From NCBI RefSeq assembly GCF_000816245.1, contig NZ_CP007769.1, forward strand, positions 838,464-902,463: DNA of 64,000 nucleotides. The letters are read 5' to 3'. Under the pieces are notes generated by a model. The model made no database searches. It was given only the letters and a program-made list of their open reading frames with translations, and was not told where the DNA came from. Source of the stretch: Campylobacter sp. RM16704. GTDB lineage: Bacteria > Campylobacterota > Campylobacteria > Campylobacterales > Campylobacteraceae. Shown here one piece after another: positions 7,743 to 15,932 of the stretch. Position numbers and translations under genes: made by a program. Every line of letters starts with the position of its first letter. Within the stretch, counting starts at the first letter, position 1.

Positions 7743-7982
7743 ATGGAAGTAAAAATTTATTATTGTAATCTTTGAAATTATAAACCACAAGCTGCAAGGG
7801 TTGCAGAAGAAATACAAAATGAATTCAAAGATGCACAAATTTCTACCATAGAAAAAGGTGGTGGTCATTTTATAGTAGAAGTAGATGGTAAGATCATTTA
7901 CTCTAAAAAAGACTTATTTAACTGCGAAGTAGATAGATTTCCTCATGAGGGAGAAATTACCAAGCTTATGAAGCAAATGTAA
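7743..7982 (+). CDS. SelW-like selenoprotein (Rdx family) with in-frame UGA as selenocysteine
   Basis: Reading TGA at 7773-7775 as selenocysteine gives a complete 79-residue protein of the SelW/Rdx thioredoxin-like family. It starts MEVKIYYCNLU, so the redox motif is C8-N-L-U11, the family's CXXC/CXXU position. The body shows the expected ARVAEEIQNEF helix, the GGGHFIVEVDG strand-turn and the DLFNC and RFPHEGEI segments. The strong promoter, AAGGAG site, conserved length and downstream hairpin all argue against a pseudogene. SelW-type proteins are thought to be thiol redox proteins. Selenium use fits mnmH elsewhere in the window. It would be missed or truncated by standard gene callers. selA, selB, selC and selD are not in the window. 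Confidence 0.92.
7773..7806 (+). promoter_or_regulatory. UGA codon and candidate bacterial SECIS hairpin
   Basis: The UGA at 7773 is followed by CTGCAA (7792-7797), loop GGG (7798-7800) and TTGCAG (7801-7806). The apical loop lies about 25 bases after the UGA and contains unpaired G, as expected for a SelB-binding bacterial SECIS element inside the coding region. Loop and stem assignment is by eye. Confidence 0.7.
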
Positions 7983-7984
7983 GC

Positions 7985-8013
7985 TAAACCCTCACTAGCG
8001 AGGGTTTATTTTG
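7985..8013. terminator. Intrinsic terminator shared by convergent genes
   Basis: TAAACCCTC (7985-7993) pairs with GAGGGTTTA (8000-8008), followed by TTTT. It lies just after the SelW-like stop codon and overlaps the stop codon of the convergent DJ-1 family gene. Confidence 0.8.
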
Positions 8014-8572
8014 TCAAAGGAACAAGCATTCCATCATAAAGTTTTATATAAACTTCTTCTGAGCACAAATGCTTAACAAGCTCTAAGCCAAACAAAATAG
8101 CTGTAGCAGGTCCAGCCGCTGTGATGATATTTTCATTTACCACAACTGCTTTATTAACTCTTACACCTTCAATACCCACTTCACAACCAGGATAGCAAGA
8201 AAACTCTCCACTAATCACCCCTGCTTTTGCTAATACCATAGGCGAAGCACAAATAGCAGCTACAATTTTTTTCTTTGCGTATAAATCTTGTATGATTTTT
8301 ATGATAGCCTGATTGTTTTTTAAATTCATCATACCTTCAAAACCACCTGCAAGGGCAATTGCATCTAAATTTTCTTGATCAACGCTAGCTAAACTCACAT
8401 CAGCTTTAATGCAAATTCCATTAGCACCTTGCACCAAAAGCTCATCATCTAGTGAAGCAACAATTACTTCTAAATTTCCACTAATCTCTCCTGCTCTTTT
8501 TAAAACATCAGCTATACCTATAAATTCAGCCTCTTCAAACCCTTTTGCCAAAGGCACTAAAACTTTTTTCAT
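8006..8572 (-). CDS. DJ-1/PfpI family protein
   Basis: The 188-residue product is a single DJ-1/YajL-type domain. The nucleophile elbow is AAICASP with Cys108, and an acidic residue near position 16 (FEEAEF) corresponds to the conserved Glu that tunes it. GGFEGMMNL and the ending VYIKLYDGMLVPL are typical. Family members act as protein or metabolite deglycases, chaperones or oxidative-stress proteins; which applies here cannot be read from sequence. The ATG follows AAAGGAGAAAAA. It is ten bases downstream of the amidase gene on the same strand, so it is probably the last gene of the aguA-CDF-aguB transcript. Confidence 0.9.
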   Translation of the reverse strand: MKKVLVPLAKGFEEAEFIGIADVLKRAGEISGNLEVIVASLDDELLVQGANGICIKADVSLASVDQENLDAIALAGGFEGMMNLKNNQAIIKIIQDLYAKKKIVAAICASPMVLAKAGVISGEFSCYPGCEVGIEGVRVNKAVVVNENIITAAGPATAILFGLELVKHLCSEEVYIKLYDGMLVPLTK

Positions 8573-8583
8573 TTTTTCTCCTT

Positions 8584-9456
8584 TTAATCAATAAATCTTT
8601 TACTTAACTCATGAAAATATTCTATGCGTCTATCACGTAAAAACGGCCACCATCTGCGTACATTTTCACATCTTTGCATATTTATTTCAACAATCTCGCA
8701 AAGTTCTTGTTTATCATCAGCCCTAAAAAGTTCTTCACCTTGAGCCCCAAAAACAAAAGAATTTCCCCAAAATCTTATGCCTTCTTCTACTCCACTTTCA
8801 TCTCTTTCAAAACCCACTCTATTAATAGCTACTACAGGTAAGCCATTAGCTATAGCATGGCCTCTTTGCACACCAACCCAAGCTTCAAGTTGTCTTTGTT
8901 TTTCTTCTTTTTCATCTTTATCAAACCAACCAATAGCAGTAGGGTAAATCAAAATTTGAGCCCCTTTTAAAGCCATTAACCTAGCAGCTTCAGGATACCA
9001 TTGATCCCAGCATATTAAAACTCCAAGTTTTCCAACACTTGTTTGTATAGGTTCAAAACCCAAATCACCTGGAGTAAAATAAAATTTTTCATAAAAACAA
9101 GGATCATCAGGAATATGCATTTTACGATATTTACCTGCTATTTTTCCATCTTTTTCAAATACGACACTAGTATTGTGATAAAGTCCTGCACTTCTTTTTT
9201 CAAACAAAGAAGTAACTAAAACTATCCCATTTTCTTTAGCTACATTAGACCAAAACTTAATGTCATCTTCCCAACTATTTGCCAAATCAAAAAAATTTGT
9301 ATTTTCACTTTGACAAAAATACTGGGTTTGATGAAGCTCTTGTAAACATATAAGTTCTGCTTTACCACTTACTGCTTGTTTGATAAGTTCGCATGTTTTT
9401 TCTATAGTTTTTTCTTTATTTTGCTTAAATTCTTGCTGAATGAGAGCTAATTTCAT
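8584..9456 (-). CDS. aguB: N-carbamoylputrescine amidase
   Basis: This nitrilase-superfamily enzyme hydrolyses N-carbamoylputrescine to putrescine, CO2 and ammonia. The catalytic triad is visible: Glu40 (LQELHQ), Lys112 (KYRKMHIPDD) and Cys149 (GVLICWDQWYPEAAR). YPTAIGW, GNSFVFG and REIEYF-like RRIEYFHEL agree with the plant and bacterial AguB group. I start it at MKLALIQ because AAAGGAATAAG precedes that ATG; an upstream in-frame ATG has no such site. It overlaps the CDF transporter gene by 32 bases. Its reaction follows that of AguA two genes upstream, so the operon makes putrescine from agmatine. Confidence 0.93.
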   Translation of the reverse strand: MKLALIQQEFKQNKEKTIEKTCELIKQAVSGKAELICLQELHQTQYFCQSENTNFFDLANSWEDDIKFWSNVAKENGIVLVTSLFEKRSAGLYHNTSVVFEKDGKIAGKYRKMHIPDDPCFYEKFYFTPGDLGFEPIQTSVGKLGVLICWDQWYPEAARLMALKGAQILIYPTAIGWFDKDEKEEKQRQLEAWVGVQRGHAIANGLPVVAINRVGFERDESGVEEGIRFWGNSFVFGAQGEELFRADDKQELCEIVEINMQRCENVRRWWPFLRDRRIEYFHELSKRFID

Positions 9457-10339
9457 TCTTATTCCTTTCTTCTTCTGAATCATCATATGGATCTAGATGT
9501 ATATGAATACTCCAAAAATCATCTTTAAAATAATCCCTAATAGCATCTTCAATTTCATCACTAATTTCATGTGCTTTTAAAAGTGATATTGTAGGTTTAA
9601 AAACTAAATGCACACTAACATAAAACATATCAGGGCTTTTTCTAGTTTTTAAATGATGAAAGCTTTTTATTTCTTTATTTGCGTTGATAATTTCTTTAAT
9701 GATCTCTACTTTTTCCTTTTCTATAGCGACATCAAGTAGTATTTTAGAGCTTTCCTTGATAATTTTAAAAGCTGAAAAAATCGTATATAAACTTATAGCT
9801 ATACCAAACAGGCCATCAATGAAATGATAATTTGTAAAAACAATAATAATAAGTGCTAAAAGAGTTAAGGCATTAGTTAAAAAGTCTATTTTATAATGCA
9901 AACTATCAGCTTGTATAATTAAACTTTTAGTTTTTTTAGCAACATAGTTTAAAAAAAATACTAAACATAGGGTTACTATCATAGCAAAAATCATGACAAA
10001 AATTCCAAGATCAAGTTTCTCTACACTTTCTTGATTGTGAATTTTTAAAACACTCACATAAAAAATATAAACCCCGATCCCGCTAATAACAAGTCCTTCA
10101 AAAAAACCCATTAAAGCTTCGATTTTACTAAGGCCAAAGTTATATTCTTTACTAGAGCCCTGAGAGCTTTTTTTTAAAGCTAAAAAATTTAACCCCGAAA
10201 TCACACAATCAAGTAAAGAATCAATAGCACTAGAAAGCACCGCAACAGAACCTGAAGTTAAACCTACTATAAATTTAACAATGGCTAAAAAAATAGCACA
10301 AACACTTGCTATTATAGTTGCACTTTTTTGCAAATTCAT
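9425..10339 (-). CDS. Cation diffusion facilitator (CDF) family transporter
   Basis: The 304-residue protein has six predicted membrane helices in the first 200 residues with the family's metal-site acids in SSAIDSLLD and the second site around HYKIDFLTN. A cytosolic C-terminal domain (LKTRKSPDMFYVSVHLVF, ending HIHLDPYDDSEE) is typical. CDF proteins export zinc, iron or manganese by proton exchange; the metal is not decided by sequence. Its ATG overlaps the aguA stop (ATGA), and its 3' end overlaps aguB, so a cation exporter is embedded in the agmatine operon. The reason is unclear. Confidence 0.9.
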   Translation of the reverse strand: MNLQKSATIIASVCAIFLAIVKFIVGLTSGSVAVLSSAIDSLLDCVISGLNFLALKKSSQGSSKEYNFGLSKIEALMGFFEGLVISGIGVYIFYVSVLKIHNQESVEKLDLGIFVMIFAMIVTLCLVFFLNYVAKKTKSLIIQADSLHYKIDFLTNALTLLALIIIVFTNYHFIDGLFGIAISLYTIFSAFKIIKESSKILLDVAIEKEKVEIIKEIINANKEIKSFHHLKTRKSPDMFYVSVHLVFKPTISLLKAHEISDEIEDAIRDYFKDDFWSIHIHLDPYDDSEEERNKNEISSHSARI

Positions 10340-11313
10340 CTTTGACCTTTAAAGCGATTTTGACAAGAACAATGTAAAGAGCCATTTTGTCTTAAAAATA
10401 CTCTAGCATCAACACCTACTACTTTTCTATCTTTGCAGATCTTTTGTAAATTTTCTAAAATCAAAACATCGTTTTCATCATTATAAGTTGGCACTATCAA
10501 GCCATCATTAACAAAAACAAAATTTGCATAAGTAGCACCAAGTCTTTTTCCTTCAAAATACAAAGGCTTAGGTAAAGGAAGCTCTAAAAGATCAAACCCT
10601 ATTTTTTTAAGTTCATCCTCCATAGCTTTTAAAGGTTTATAATGTTCATCGTTTTCATCTTTACACACGCAATAAGCAATGGTTTTTTCATTTACAAATC
10701 TTGCTAAAGTGTCTATATGATGATCAGTATCATCGCCTTTTATATAACCATGATTTAACCATATAATTTGTTTTAAGCCAAAAACTTCTTTTAACTTAGC
10801 TTCAATTTGATCTTTACTTAAATGCGAATTTCTATTTTCATTTAATAAACAAGCACTCGTTGTAAGCATTACTCCTTGTCCGTTAAAATCAATACTCCCA
10901 CCTTCTAAGATAAAATCAATTTTTTCTAATTTTCCAGATAATTTTTGCGCAAAAAGCTTTGAATTTACTGCATTGTCTAAATCACTTTGGAATTTATCTC
11001 CCCAAGCATTAAAAGTAAAATCAAGTCCTATGAGTTTATCACCTTTACGCACATCGATTGCTCCAAAATCTCTAATCCAAGTATCATTAGTATCACACTT
11101 GAAAAAATCAACGTTTTTTATATGCTCAAATCTTTGAAAGTCTTTTTCACTTGGTGCTATAAGCAAAACTTTTTGAAAATTTGCCACAGCTTTAATAAAT
11201 TCTTCATAGCTTTGCATAATTTCTTCTAAATAAGGCTTCCAATCACTATTTTTATGAGGTAAGGAAAGTAAAAGTAGTTCTTGCTTTTCCCATTCTGCTA
11301 TACTTTTTCTCAT
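10336..11313 (-). CDS. aguA: Agmatine deiminase
   Basis: This enzyme of the peptidyl-arginine deiminase fold converts agmatine to N-carbamoylputrescine. Visible features are the N-terminal SIAEWEKQELLLLSLPH, NDTWIRDFGA, EGGSIDFNGQG, the HHIDTLARF histidine motif and the catalytic Cys in GSLHCSCQ (Cys315). I start at MRKS because AAAAAAGG sits seven bases upstream; an ATG two codons earlier is too close to it. It is 325 aa, a little short of the family's usual 340-370. It heads the operon with the CDF exporter and aguB. Confidence 0.93.
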   Translation of the reverse strand: MRKSIAEWEKQELLLLSLPHKNSDWKPYLEEIMQSYEEFIKAVANFQKVLLIAPSEKDFQRFEHIKNVDFFKCDTNDTWIRDFGAIDVRKGDKLIGLDFTFNAWGDKFQSDLDNAVNSKLFAQKLSGKLEKIDFILEGGSIDFNGQGVMLTTSACLLNENRNSHLSKDQIEAKLKEVFGLKQIIWLNHGYIKGDDTDHHIDTLARFVNEKTIAYCVCKDENDEHYKPLKAMEDELKKIGFDLLELPLPKPLYFEGKRLGATYANFVFVNDGLIVPTYNDENDVLILENLQKICKDRKVVGVDARVFLRQNGSLHCSCQNRFKGQR

Positions 11314-11369
11314 TTTCATACCTTTTTTGATAATTAAAAAAGTATTTTAGCATTTTTAATGATAGTTTT

Positions 11370-11651
11370 TTACTCTTTTTTTAAAACCCAAGCAAAATAC
11401 CATATAGCAAAAGATAAAAGTAAAATTATAAAAAGTTTTTTATCATACACTCCAAAACCTATATAAAGCACAGAATACATAAAACCAAAGCTTCCTACAT
11501 AAATGCAAATTCTACTCATTAAACCATTTTCTACCGCTCTAAAACAAGGGCATTTATGAAAAAATTTCCTTTTTGCTTCTTTGGGTTTAAAAAAACTCAA
11601 AATAGCACTTAAAATTAGTAAAAAGCTTAAAAAATATAACACCTTATCCAT
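11370..11651 (-). CDS. Small membrane protein, 93 aa
   Basis: The product has three predicted membrane helices (about 4-21, 48-66 and 71-89) separated by a basic loop with a CPC motif (KRKFFHKCPCFRAVENG). I start it at MDKVLYF, whose ATG overlaps the stop codon of the metallo-hydrolase gene as TAATG, a typical coupled junction; a longer TTG start lacks a ribosome site. I do not recognise a characterised family. It is probably co-transcribed with the hydrolase, and the two cysteines in the loop are the only notable residues. Confidence 0.6.
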   Translation of the reverse strand: MDKVLYFLSFLLILSAILSFFKPKEAKRKFFHKCPCFRAVENGLMSRICIYVGSFGFMYSVLYIGFGVYDKKLFIILLLSFAIWYFAWVLKKE

Positions 11652-12250
11652 TAGTGAAAATACCTTAACCAAGCAGGAATCGCCTTTTGTTCTTCTTTTA
11701 AAGTGCTTTCTTCTCCATGTCCTGGGAATAATTTAAAATCTTTTTCATAAGCTAAAACTTTAAGCAAACTCTCTTTCATCTTGGCTGCATCTGAGTAAGG
11801 AAAGTCCCACCTACCAATACTACGATAAAATAAAAAATCTCCACTAAAAAGAACATCTTCACCCACAAGTTCTATCATACAACACCCTGGAGTATGTCCT
11901 GGGAAATGATGAAATTTAAACTTAAACTCATCTATACTAAATTCATTTTCATTTTCAACTAAAACATCAGCATTTGAATGCTCAAAACCATAACTAAAAG
12001 GATCTTTTAACATAAAAGCATCATCTTTATGAATGAAAAGTGGAATTTCATAAGTTTTTTTAACTTTGGCATTATCATATACATGATCATAATGACCATG
12101 AGTGTTTAAAATAGCCAAAGGTTTGCTTACATTTTCTTTGATAAACTTATAAGCATTTTCACCTGGATCAATTATAATTTGCTTGTTATTATGGTCTATA
12201 ATATAACAATTTGTTTCATACATTCCACAAGCTTTTTTTAGAATTTGCAT
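11651..12250 (-). CDS. Metallo-beta-lactamase fold hydrolase (glyoxalase II-like)
   Basis: The zinc-binding signature THGHYDH is at residues 50-56, followed by HTPGC (second-site His), GDFLFYRSIGRWDFP (bridging Asp) and the final FPGHGEES. At 199 aa it lacks the extra C-terminal domain of true glyoxalase II and matches the short YcbL-like group that hydrolyses S-lactoylglutathione or related thioesters. C. jejuni has a homologue next to nadE, which is from memory. The ABC importer genes lie between it and nadE here. The activity is assigned at fold level only. Confidence 0.85.
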   Translation of the reverse strand: MQILKKACGMYETNCYIIDHNNKQIIIDPGENAYKFIKENVSKPLAILNTHGHYDHVYDNAKVKKTYEIPLFIHKDDAFMLKDPFSYGFEHSNADVLVENENEFSIDEFKFKFHHFPGHTPGCCMIELVGEDVLFSGDFLFYRSIGRWDFPYSDAAKMKESLLKVLAYEKDFKLFPGHGEESTLKEEQKAIPAWLRYFH

Positions 12251-12283
12251 AATCTCTCCTATATTTATTTTTAAAAATCACCA

Positions 12284-13039
12284 TTATATAGCAAAAATAG
12301 AATAACTATTTTTATGTTTTAAAATTTCAATTGAAATTTTATATAAATTACTCATATTTTTGCTCGTGATAATTTCTTGTGCTTTTCCATAGTAATATCT
12401 TTCTTGTTCTAATACTAAAACAAAAGCCTTTAAGATTAAAGCATGTTCTGGAGAATGCGTACTCATGATAATTTTTTTATTTTTAGAAAGTTCCAAAATG
12501 ATTTTTAAAAAGTATTGTATATTTCCAAAATCTAAATGAGCACTAGGTTCATCCAAAACCAACACTTTGCTTTCTTGTGTCAAGGCACTAGCTAGCATAA
12601 CCATTTGTTGTTCACCACCAGAAAGTTCTAAATAATTTTTATCTTTAAGATGCAAGATATTTAAAAATTCCATATTCTTTAAAGCTATTTCTATATCTTT
12701 TTTTCCTGGATTAGAAAAATAACCTATCCAAGGAACTCTACCCATTAAAACAACATCTAAAACTCTAAAAGCAAAATCAAATGATTTTTGTGGGATATAA
12801 GCTATATTTTTTGCTAAATCACGTAAAGTATAAGAAAATACACTTTTGCCATTTAATTTAATACTTCCTTCAAATTTTTCATGAGCACAAAGACATCTTA
12901 ATAAAGTACTCTTTCCTGCTCCATTTTTTCCCAATATGCACAAAATATTGCAATCATTATGTGAATATGAAAAATTAATATGAGAAAAGATCTTTTTTTC
13001 TTTATAAGAAAAAGAAACATTTTCAAGCTCTAAAAGCAT
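12284..13039 (-). CDS. ABC importer ATPase, FecE/BtuD type
   Basis: The 251-residue ATPase has Walker A LGKNGAGKSTLL, a Q-loop at YIPQKSFDF, signature LSGGEQQMVMLASAL and Walker B VLVLDEPSAHLDFG, followed by the H-loop STHSPEH. Spacing and VLMGRVPW place it with ATPases of iron-siderophore, heme, cobalamin or nickel/cobalt importers. I start at MLLELENVSF: its ATG has AAGG ten bases upstream, whereas the TTG three codons earlier abuts the AAGG. It overlaps the permease gene by 17 bases and is the last gene of the three-gene importer. Confidence 0.9.
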   Translation of the reverse strand: MLLELENVSFSYKEKKIFSHINFSYSHNDCNILCILGKNGAGKSTLLRCLCAHEKFEGSIKLNGKSVFSYTLRDLAKNIAYIPQKSFDFAFRVLDVVLMGRVPWIGYFSNPGKKDIEIALKNMEFLNILHLKDKNYLELSGGEQQMVMLASALTQESKVLVLDEPSAHLDFGNIQYFLKIILELSKNKKIIMSTHSPEHALILKAFVLVLEQERYYYGKAQEIITSKNMSNLYKISIEILKHKNSYSIFAI

Positions 13040-14033
13040 TATATTCAAACCTTTTTTGATAGATAAAATATAAAAATAAGGGAAGACCTAATAGCCCGGT
13101 AACAACTCCTATGGGAATTTCTAAAACACTAATACTTCTACAAATATTATCTATAAGCAAAAGATAACAAATCCCTATGGAAATACTTAAAGGAAAAATT
13201 TTTCTAAAATCTACACCAACTAATATTCTCACAATATGTGGGACAACAATGCCAACCCACCCTATAATACCACACATACTAACAGCTAAAGCGGTTAAAA
13301 TAGTACATAAGAGAATAATAATTATCTTATCTCTTCTAGCATTTACTCCAAAAATTTGAGCTTGTAAATCCCCCATGCTTAAAACATTAATTTTATATCG
13401 ATACAAATAAATAAAAACAAAAACGATTAAATATATGGGCAAAATATAAGATATTTTTTCGTAACTTGAGCCTGAAAAAGTTCCCATTAGCCAATAAACA
13501 ATTTCAGGAAGTTTATCAAAAGGATCTGCTATAAATTTAATAAAAGCTAATAAAGATGAAAACAAAGCACTAATTAACATACCAGATAAAATCAAATTTA
13601 TAGATAAATTTTTACCGAAAAAAGAAAAAACAAAAGTTAAAAGTACAGCTAAAATAGCAAATGCAACTGCACTTAATTGAGTTAATATAAATCCCAATGA
13701 TAAAACTATAGCCAAACTAGCTCCAAATCCAGCTCCATTACTAACTCCCAAAGTATAAGGATCAGCCAATGGATTTCTAAAAATAGCTTGAAATATAGCA
13801 CCGCTTACAGACAAAGCACTCGCTACTAAAACAACACTAATAATACGAGGTAATCTTACTTCAAAAATCACACCATTTATGATTTCATCATAAGCACAAT
13901 TATTGATTTTTGCAATTAGCAACTTTACGATATCTTCAAAACTTATTTCATATGCTCCTATTCTTAAAGAAACTATTATAAAAATAAAAGGAATTAACCA
14001 ATATAAATTTATAATAAAAAATCTTTTAATCAT
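13023..14033 (-). CDS. ABC importer permease, FecCD family
   Basis: The 336-residue integral membrane protein has the FecCD pattern of about ten helices. Landmarks are EVRLPRIISVVLVASALSVS, FRNPLADPYTLGVSNGAGFG, WLMGTFSGSSY and GIIGWVGIVVPHIVRILVG, the last being the coupling region. Its gene overlaps the ATPase by 17 bases and the binding protein by 4 (ATGA), so all three subunits are translated together. It forms the homodimeric inner-membrane channel. Substrate choice lies mainly in the binding protein and cannot be read from this subunit. Confidence 0.92.
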   Translation of the reverse strand: MIKRFFIINLYWLIPFIFIIVSLRIGAYEISFEDIVKLLIAKINNCAYDEIINGVIFEVRLPRIISVVLVASALSVSGAIFQAIFRNPLADPYTLGVSNGAGFGASLAIVLSLGFILTQLSAVAFAILAVLLTFVFSFFGKNLSINLILSGMLISALFSSLLAFIKFIADPFDKLPEIVYWLMGTFSGSSYEKISYILPIYLIVFVFIYLYRYKINVLSMGDLQAQIFGVNARRDKIIIILLCTILTALAVSMCGIIGWVGIVVPHIVRILVGVDFRKIFPLSISIGICYLLLIDNICRSISVLEIPIGVVTGLLGLPLFLYFIYQKRFEYNAFRA

Positions 14034-15079
14034 TCAATAGAACCATTAAATTCTATATTATAAAATTTTTTATAAAATTCTTTTACTCTATTTTCAACTA
14101 TATTTTTCGAGATTATATCAGGATAAAACTTATATGCTAACCACAATTCGCCTAAGGCAATAGAATCTGTATTTGGATTTCCAAACGGTTTAGTCCAATA
14201 TGGAGCTAGAATAATATTTTTCTCTTTTACAGCTTTTAAAAGTCGATATTTTTTATTTTTCAAAAATTCATTATAAACATCTTTATAGCGATCTTGAATA
14301 ATAATAACATCTGGATTATATTTTAACAACTGCTCAAAAGTATAAGGTTTGTAACCTTGAATATCCTTAGCCGCTACATTAATAGCACCAGCTTTTAAAA
14401 GTTGTATGCCAACATATTTATCATTACCATAAGTTTTGGAATTTTCATTTGCAATAAACACTCTGACACGATTTACATCTTCAATATTTTTTAATTTGTT
14501 TTCTATAATCTCTCTACTTTGCATTGCAAACTCCCAAAGCTGTTTAGCTCTCTCTTCTTTGTTTGTTAATTTCCCTAAAGTATTAATAGCCCAATGCAAC
14601 CCTTCAGTATATGCTTTATCCGCATTTTTTAAACGTGGATTTTGTGCTTCTTCTTGCTTGCCTTCAGCTCTTAAAGAAATCACAACAACAGCGATACCCA
14701 TTTTTTTAAGTTTTTCTACAGTTTGTTTATTAGCTTGAGAAGCTGCTATAACGACATCAGGTTGCAATTTAATAATTTCTTCTATATTCCACTCTTCCAA
14801 ACTTCCAGGAGTTTTTAGATTTACAATATTAGGAAAAACTTCTTTCATATATGCCCCAAGATTTTTTTCCCAATCCTTTTCCACTCCTACTATACTTTCA
14901 TAAGCACCTAATTGAGCTAAGATATCAATACTATGATGTTGCATTACCACTATTTTTTCTACAGGTATTTTTACACTAACATTATAATCTGCTTGATCTA
15001 TAAAATTCCAAATTTCTTTTTTTGCATATAAAGAACAACAAAAAACAAATAACAAGAATGATATTTTATAAAATTTCAT
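14030..15079 (-). CDS. Periplasmic metal/chelate-binding protein of FecB/BtuF type
   Basis: An N-terminal signal peptide (KISFLLFVFCCSLYA, cleavage before KKEIW) precedes a TroA-fold binding protein: VEKIVVMQHHSIDILAQLGA, LQPDVVIAASQANKQ, LLKYNPDVIIIQD and WTKPFGNPNTDS. At 349 aa it is longer than most siderophore-binding proteins. The double His at the start of the first domain and the ending LWLAYKFYP resemble the Helicobacter proteins of the CeuE/NiuB kind, so nickel or cobalt is as possible as iron, heme or cobalamin. It is the promoter-proximal gene; AAGGAG precedes the ATG and a TATAAT lies at 15107-15112. No outer-membrane receptor gene is adjacent. Confidence 0.85.
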   Translation of the reverse strand: MKFYKISFLLFVFCCSLYAKKEIWNFIDQADYNVSVKIPVEKIVVMQHHSIDILAQLGAYESIVGVEKDWEKNLGAYMKEVFPNIVNLKTPGSLEEWNIEEIIKLQPDVVIAASQANKQTVEKLKKMGIAVVVISLRAEGKQEEAQNPRLKNADKAYTEGLHWAINTLGKLTNKEERAKQLWEFAMQSREIIENKLKNIEDVNRVRVFIANENSKTYGNDKYVGIQLLKAGAINVAAKDIQGYKPYTFEQLLKYNPDVIIIQDRYKDVYNEFLKNKKYRLLKAVKEKNIILAPYWTKPFGNPNTDSIALGELWLAYKFYPDIISKNIVENRVKEFYKKFYNIEFNGSIE

Positions 15080-15106
15080 TATTGCACTCCTTAAAACATA
15101 GGCAAA

Positions 15107-15112
15107 ATTATA
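15107..15112 (-). promoter_or_regulatory. -10 box of the metal importer operon
   Basis: TATAAT on the minus strand lies about 28 bases before the ATG at 15079. The upstream bases are a T run, common for Campylobacter promoters. I see no convincing Fur or NikR operator in the 103-base divergent gap. Confidence 0.6.
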
Positions 15113-15154
15113 TAAAAAAAATACCGTATTTGCAATTTTTAATTTTTCTTAGAA

Positions 15155-15160
15155 TATAAT
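15155..15160 (+). promoter_or_regulatory. -10 box of the nadE-lpxK-thrC-kdsB operon
   Basis: TATAAT lies 22 bases before the nadE ATG at 15183, with AGGAAA as ribosome site. The following genes overlap one another, so this promoter probably drives all of them. Confidence 0.6.
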
Positions 15161-15182
15161 TAATATTTTAGGAAATTTTATT

Positions 15183-15932
15183 ATGAAATATCAAAAAACA
15201 CTAAAAGATTTAATTGAATTTATTGAAAATGTTTGTAAAAAAACTAAAATAAATAATGTTGTATTAGGTATTAGTGGTGGGATAGATTCTGCTGTAGTAG
15301 CCTACCTTTGTAAAGAAGCAGTTCAAGATAAATTATTTGCCCTATTAATGCCCACTAAACAATCTAATAAAGAAAATTTAAGTGACGCTCTTATGCTTTG
15401 CAAAAAATTAAATATAAAATATCAAATTATTTATATTGATGATATTTTACAAAACTTTGAAAAAGTTATCCAAAATCCTACACAACTTCGCATAGGAAAT
15501 TTAGCCGCAAGAGTGCGTATGAGTTTGCTTTATGATTATTCAGCCTTGCATAATGCTTTGGTAATAGGCACTTCTAATAAAAGTGAATTAATGCTTGGCT
15601 ATGGGACTATTTATGGAGATTTAGCTTGTGCTTTTAACCCTTTAGCTACGCTTTATAAAAGCGAAGTTTTTGAGCTTGCTAAATTTATGGGTGTACATGA
15701 AAATTTTATCAAAAAAGCTCCAAGTGCTGATCTTTGGCCAAATCAAAGCGATGAAAAAGATCTTGGGTATAAATATGAAATTTTAGATGAAGTTTTAAAA
15801 GCTTTAGAGAATAATCAAAGTTTAGAAAATTTTGATGAGAATTTAAAAAATTTGGTCTTAGAGCGTGTGAAAAATAATGCTTTCAAGACAAAACCCCCAA
15901 TAACTTTAAAGAATTTTGATGACTTGGCTTGA
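15183..15932 (+). CDS. nadE: NH3-dependent NAD+ synthetase
   Basis: This enzyme amidates deamido-NAD+ using ATP. The PP-loop GISGGIDSAVVAYL is at residues 28-41, and GNLAARVRMSLLYD, GTSNKSELMLGYGTIYGD and KAPSADLWPNQSDEKDLGY are the conserved substrate-binding segments. At 249 aa it is the short form without a glutaminase domain, so it uses ammonia directly. It is first in an operon whose next gene overlaps it by 14 bases. It diverges from the metal importer operon. Confidence 0.96.
   Translation: MKYQKTLKDLIEFIENVCKKTKINNVVLGISGGIDSAVVAYLCKEAVQDKLFALLMPTKQSNKENLSDALMLCKKLNIKYQIIYIDDILQNFEKVIQNPTQLRIGNLAARVRMSLLYDYSALHNALVIGTSNKSELMLGYGTIYGDLACAFNPLATLYKSEVFELAKFMGVHENFIKKAPSADLWPNQSDEKDLGYKYEILDEVLKALENNQSLENFDENLKNLVLERVKNNAFKTKPPITLKNFDDLA

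Noticed and set aside
7773-7775. TGA as a nonsense mutation in a pseudogene
   Set aside because: The codon falls exactly at the CXXU position of a family known to use selenocysteine, with intact sequence after it, a strong promoter and a SECIS-like hairpin.
14436-14738. Long plus-strand open frame opposite the metal-binding protein gene
   Set aside because: It is an antisense reading of a well-supported gene, lacks a ribosome site and has no sensible protein pattern. The same holds for the other long antisense frames, for example within dnaE and dnaK.
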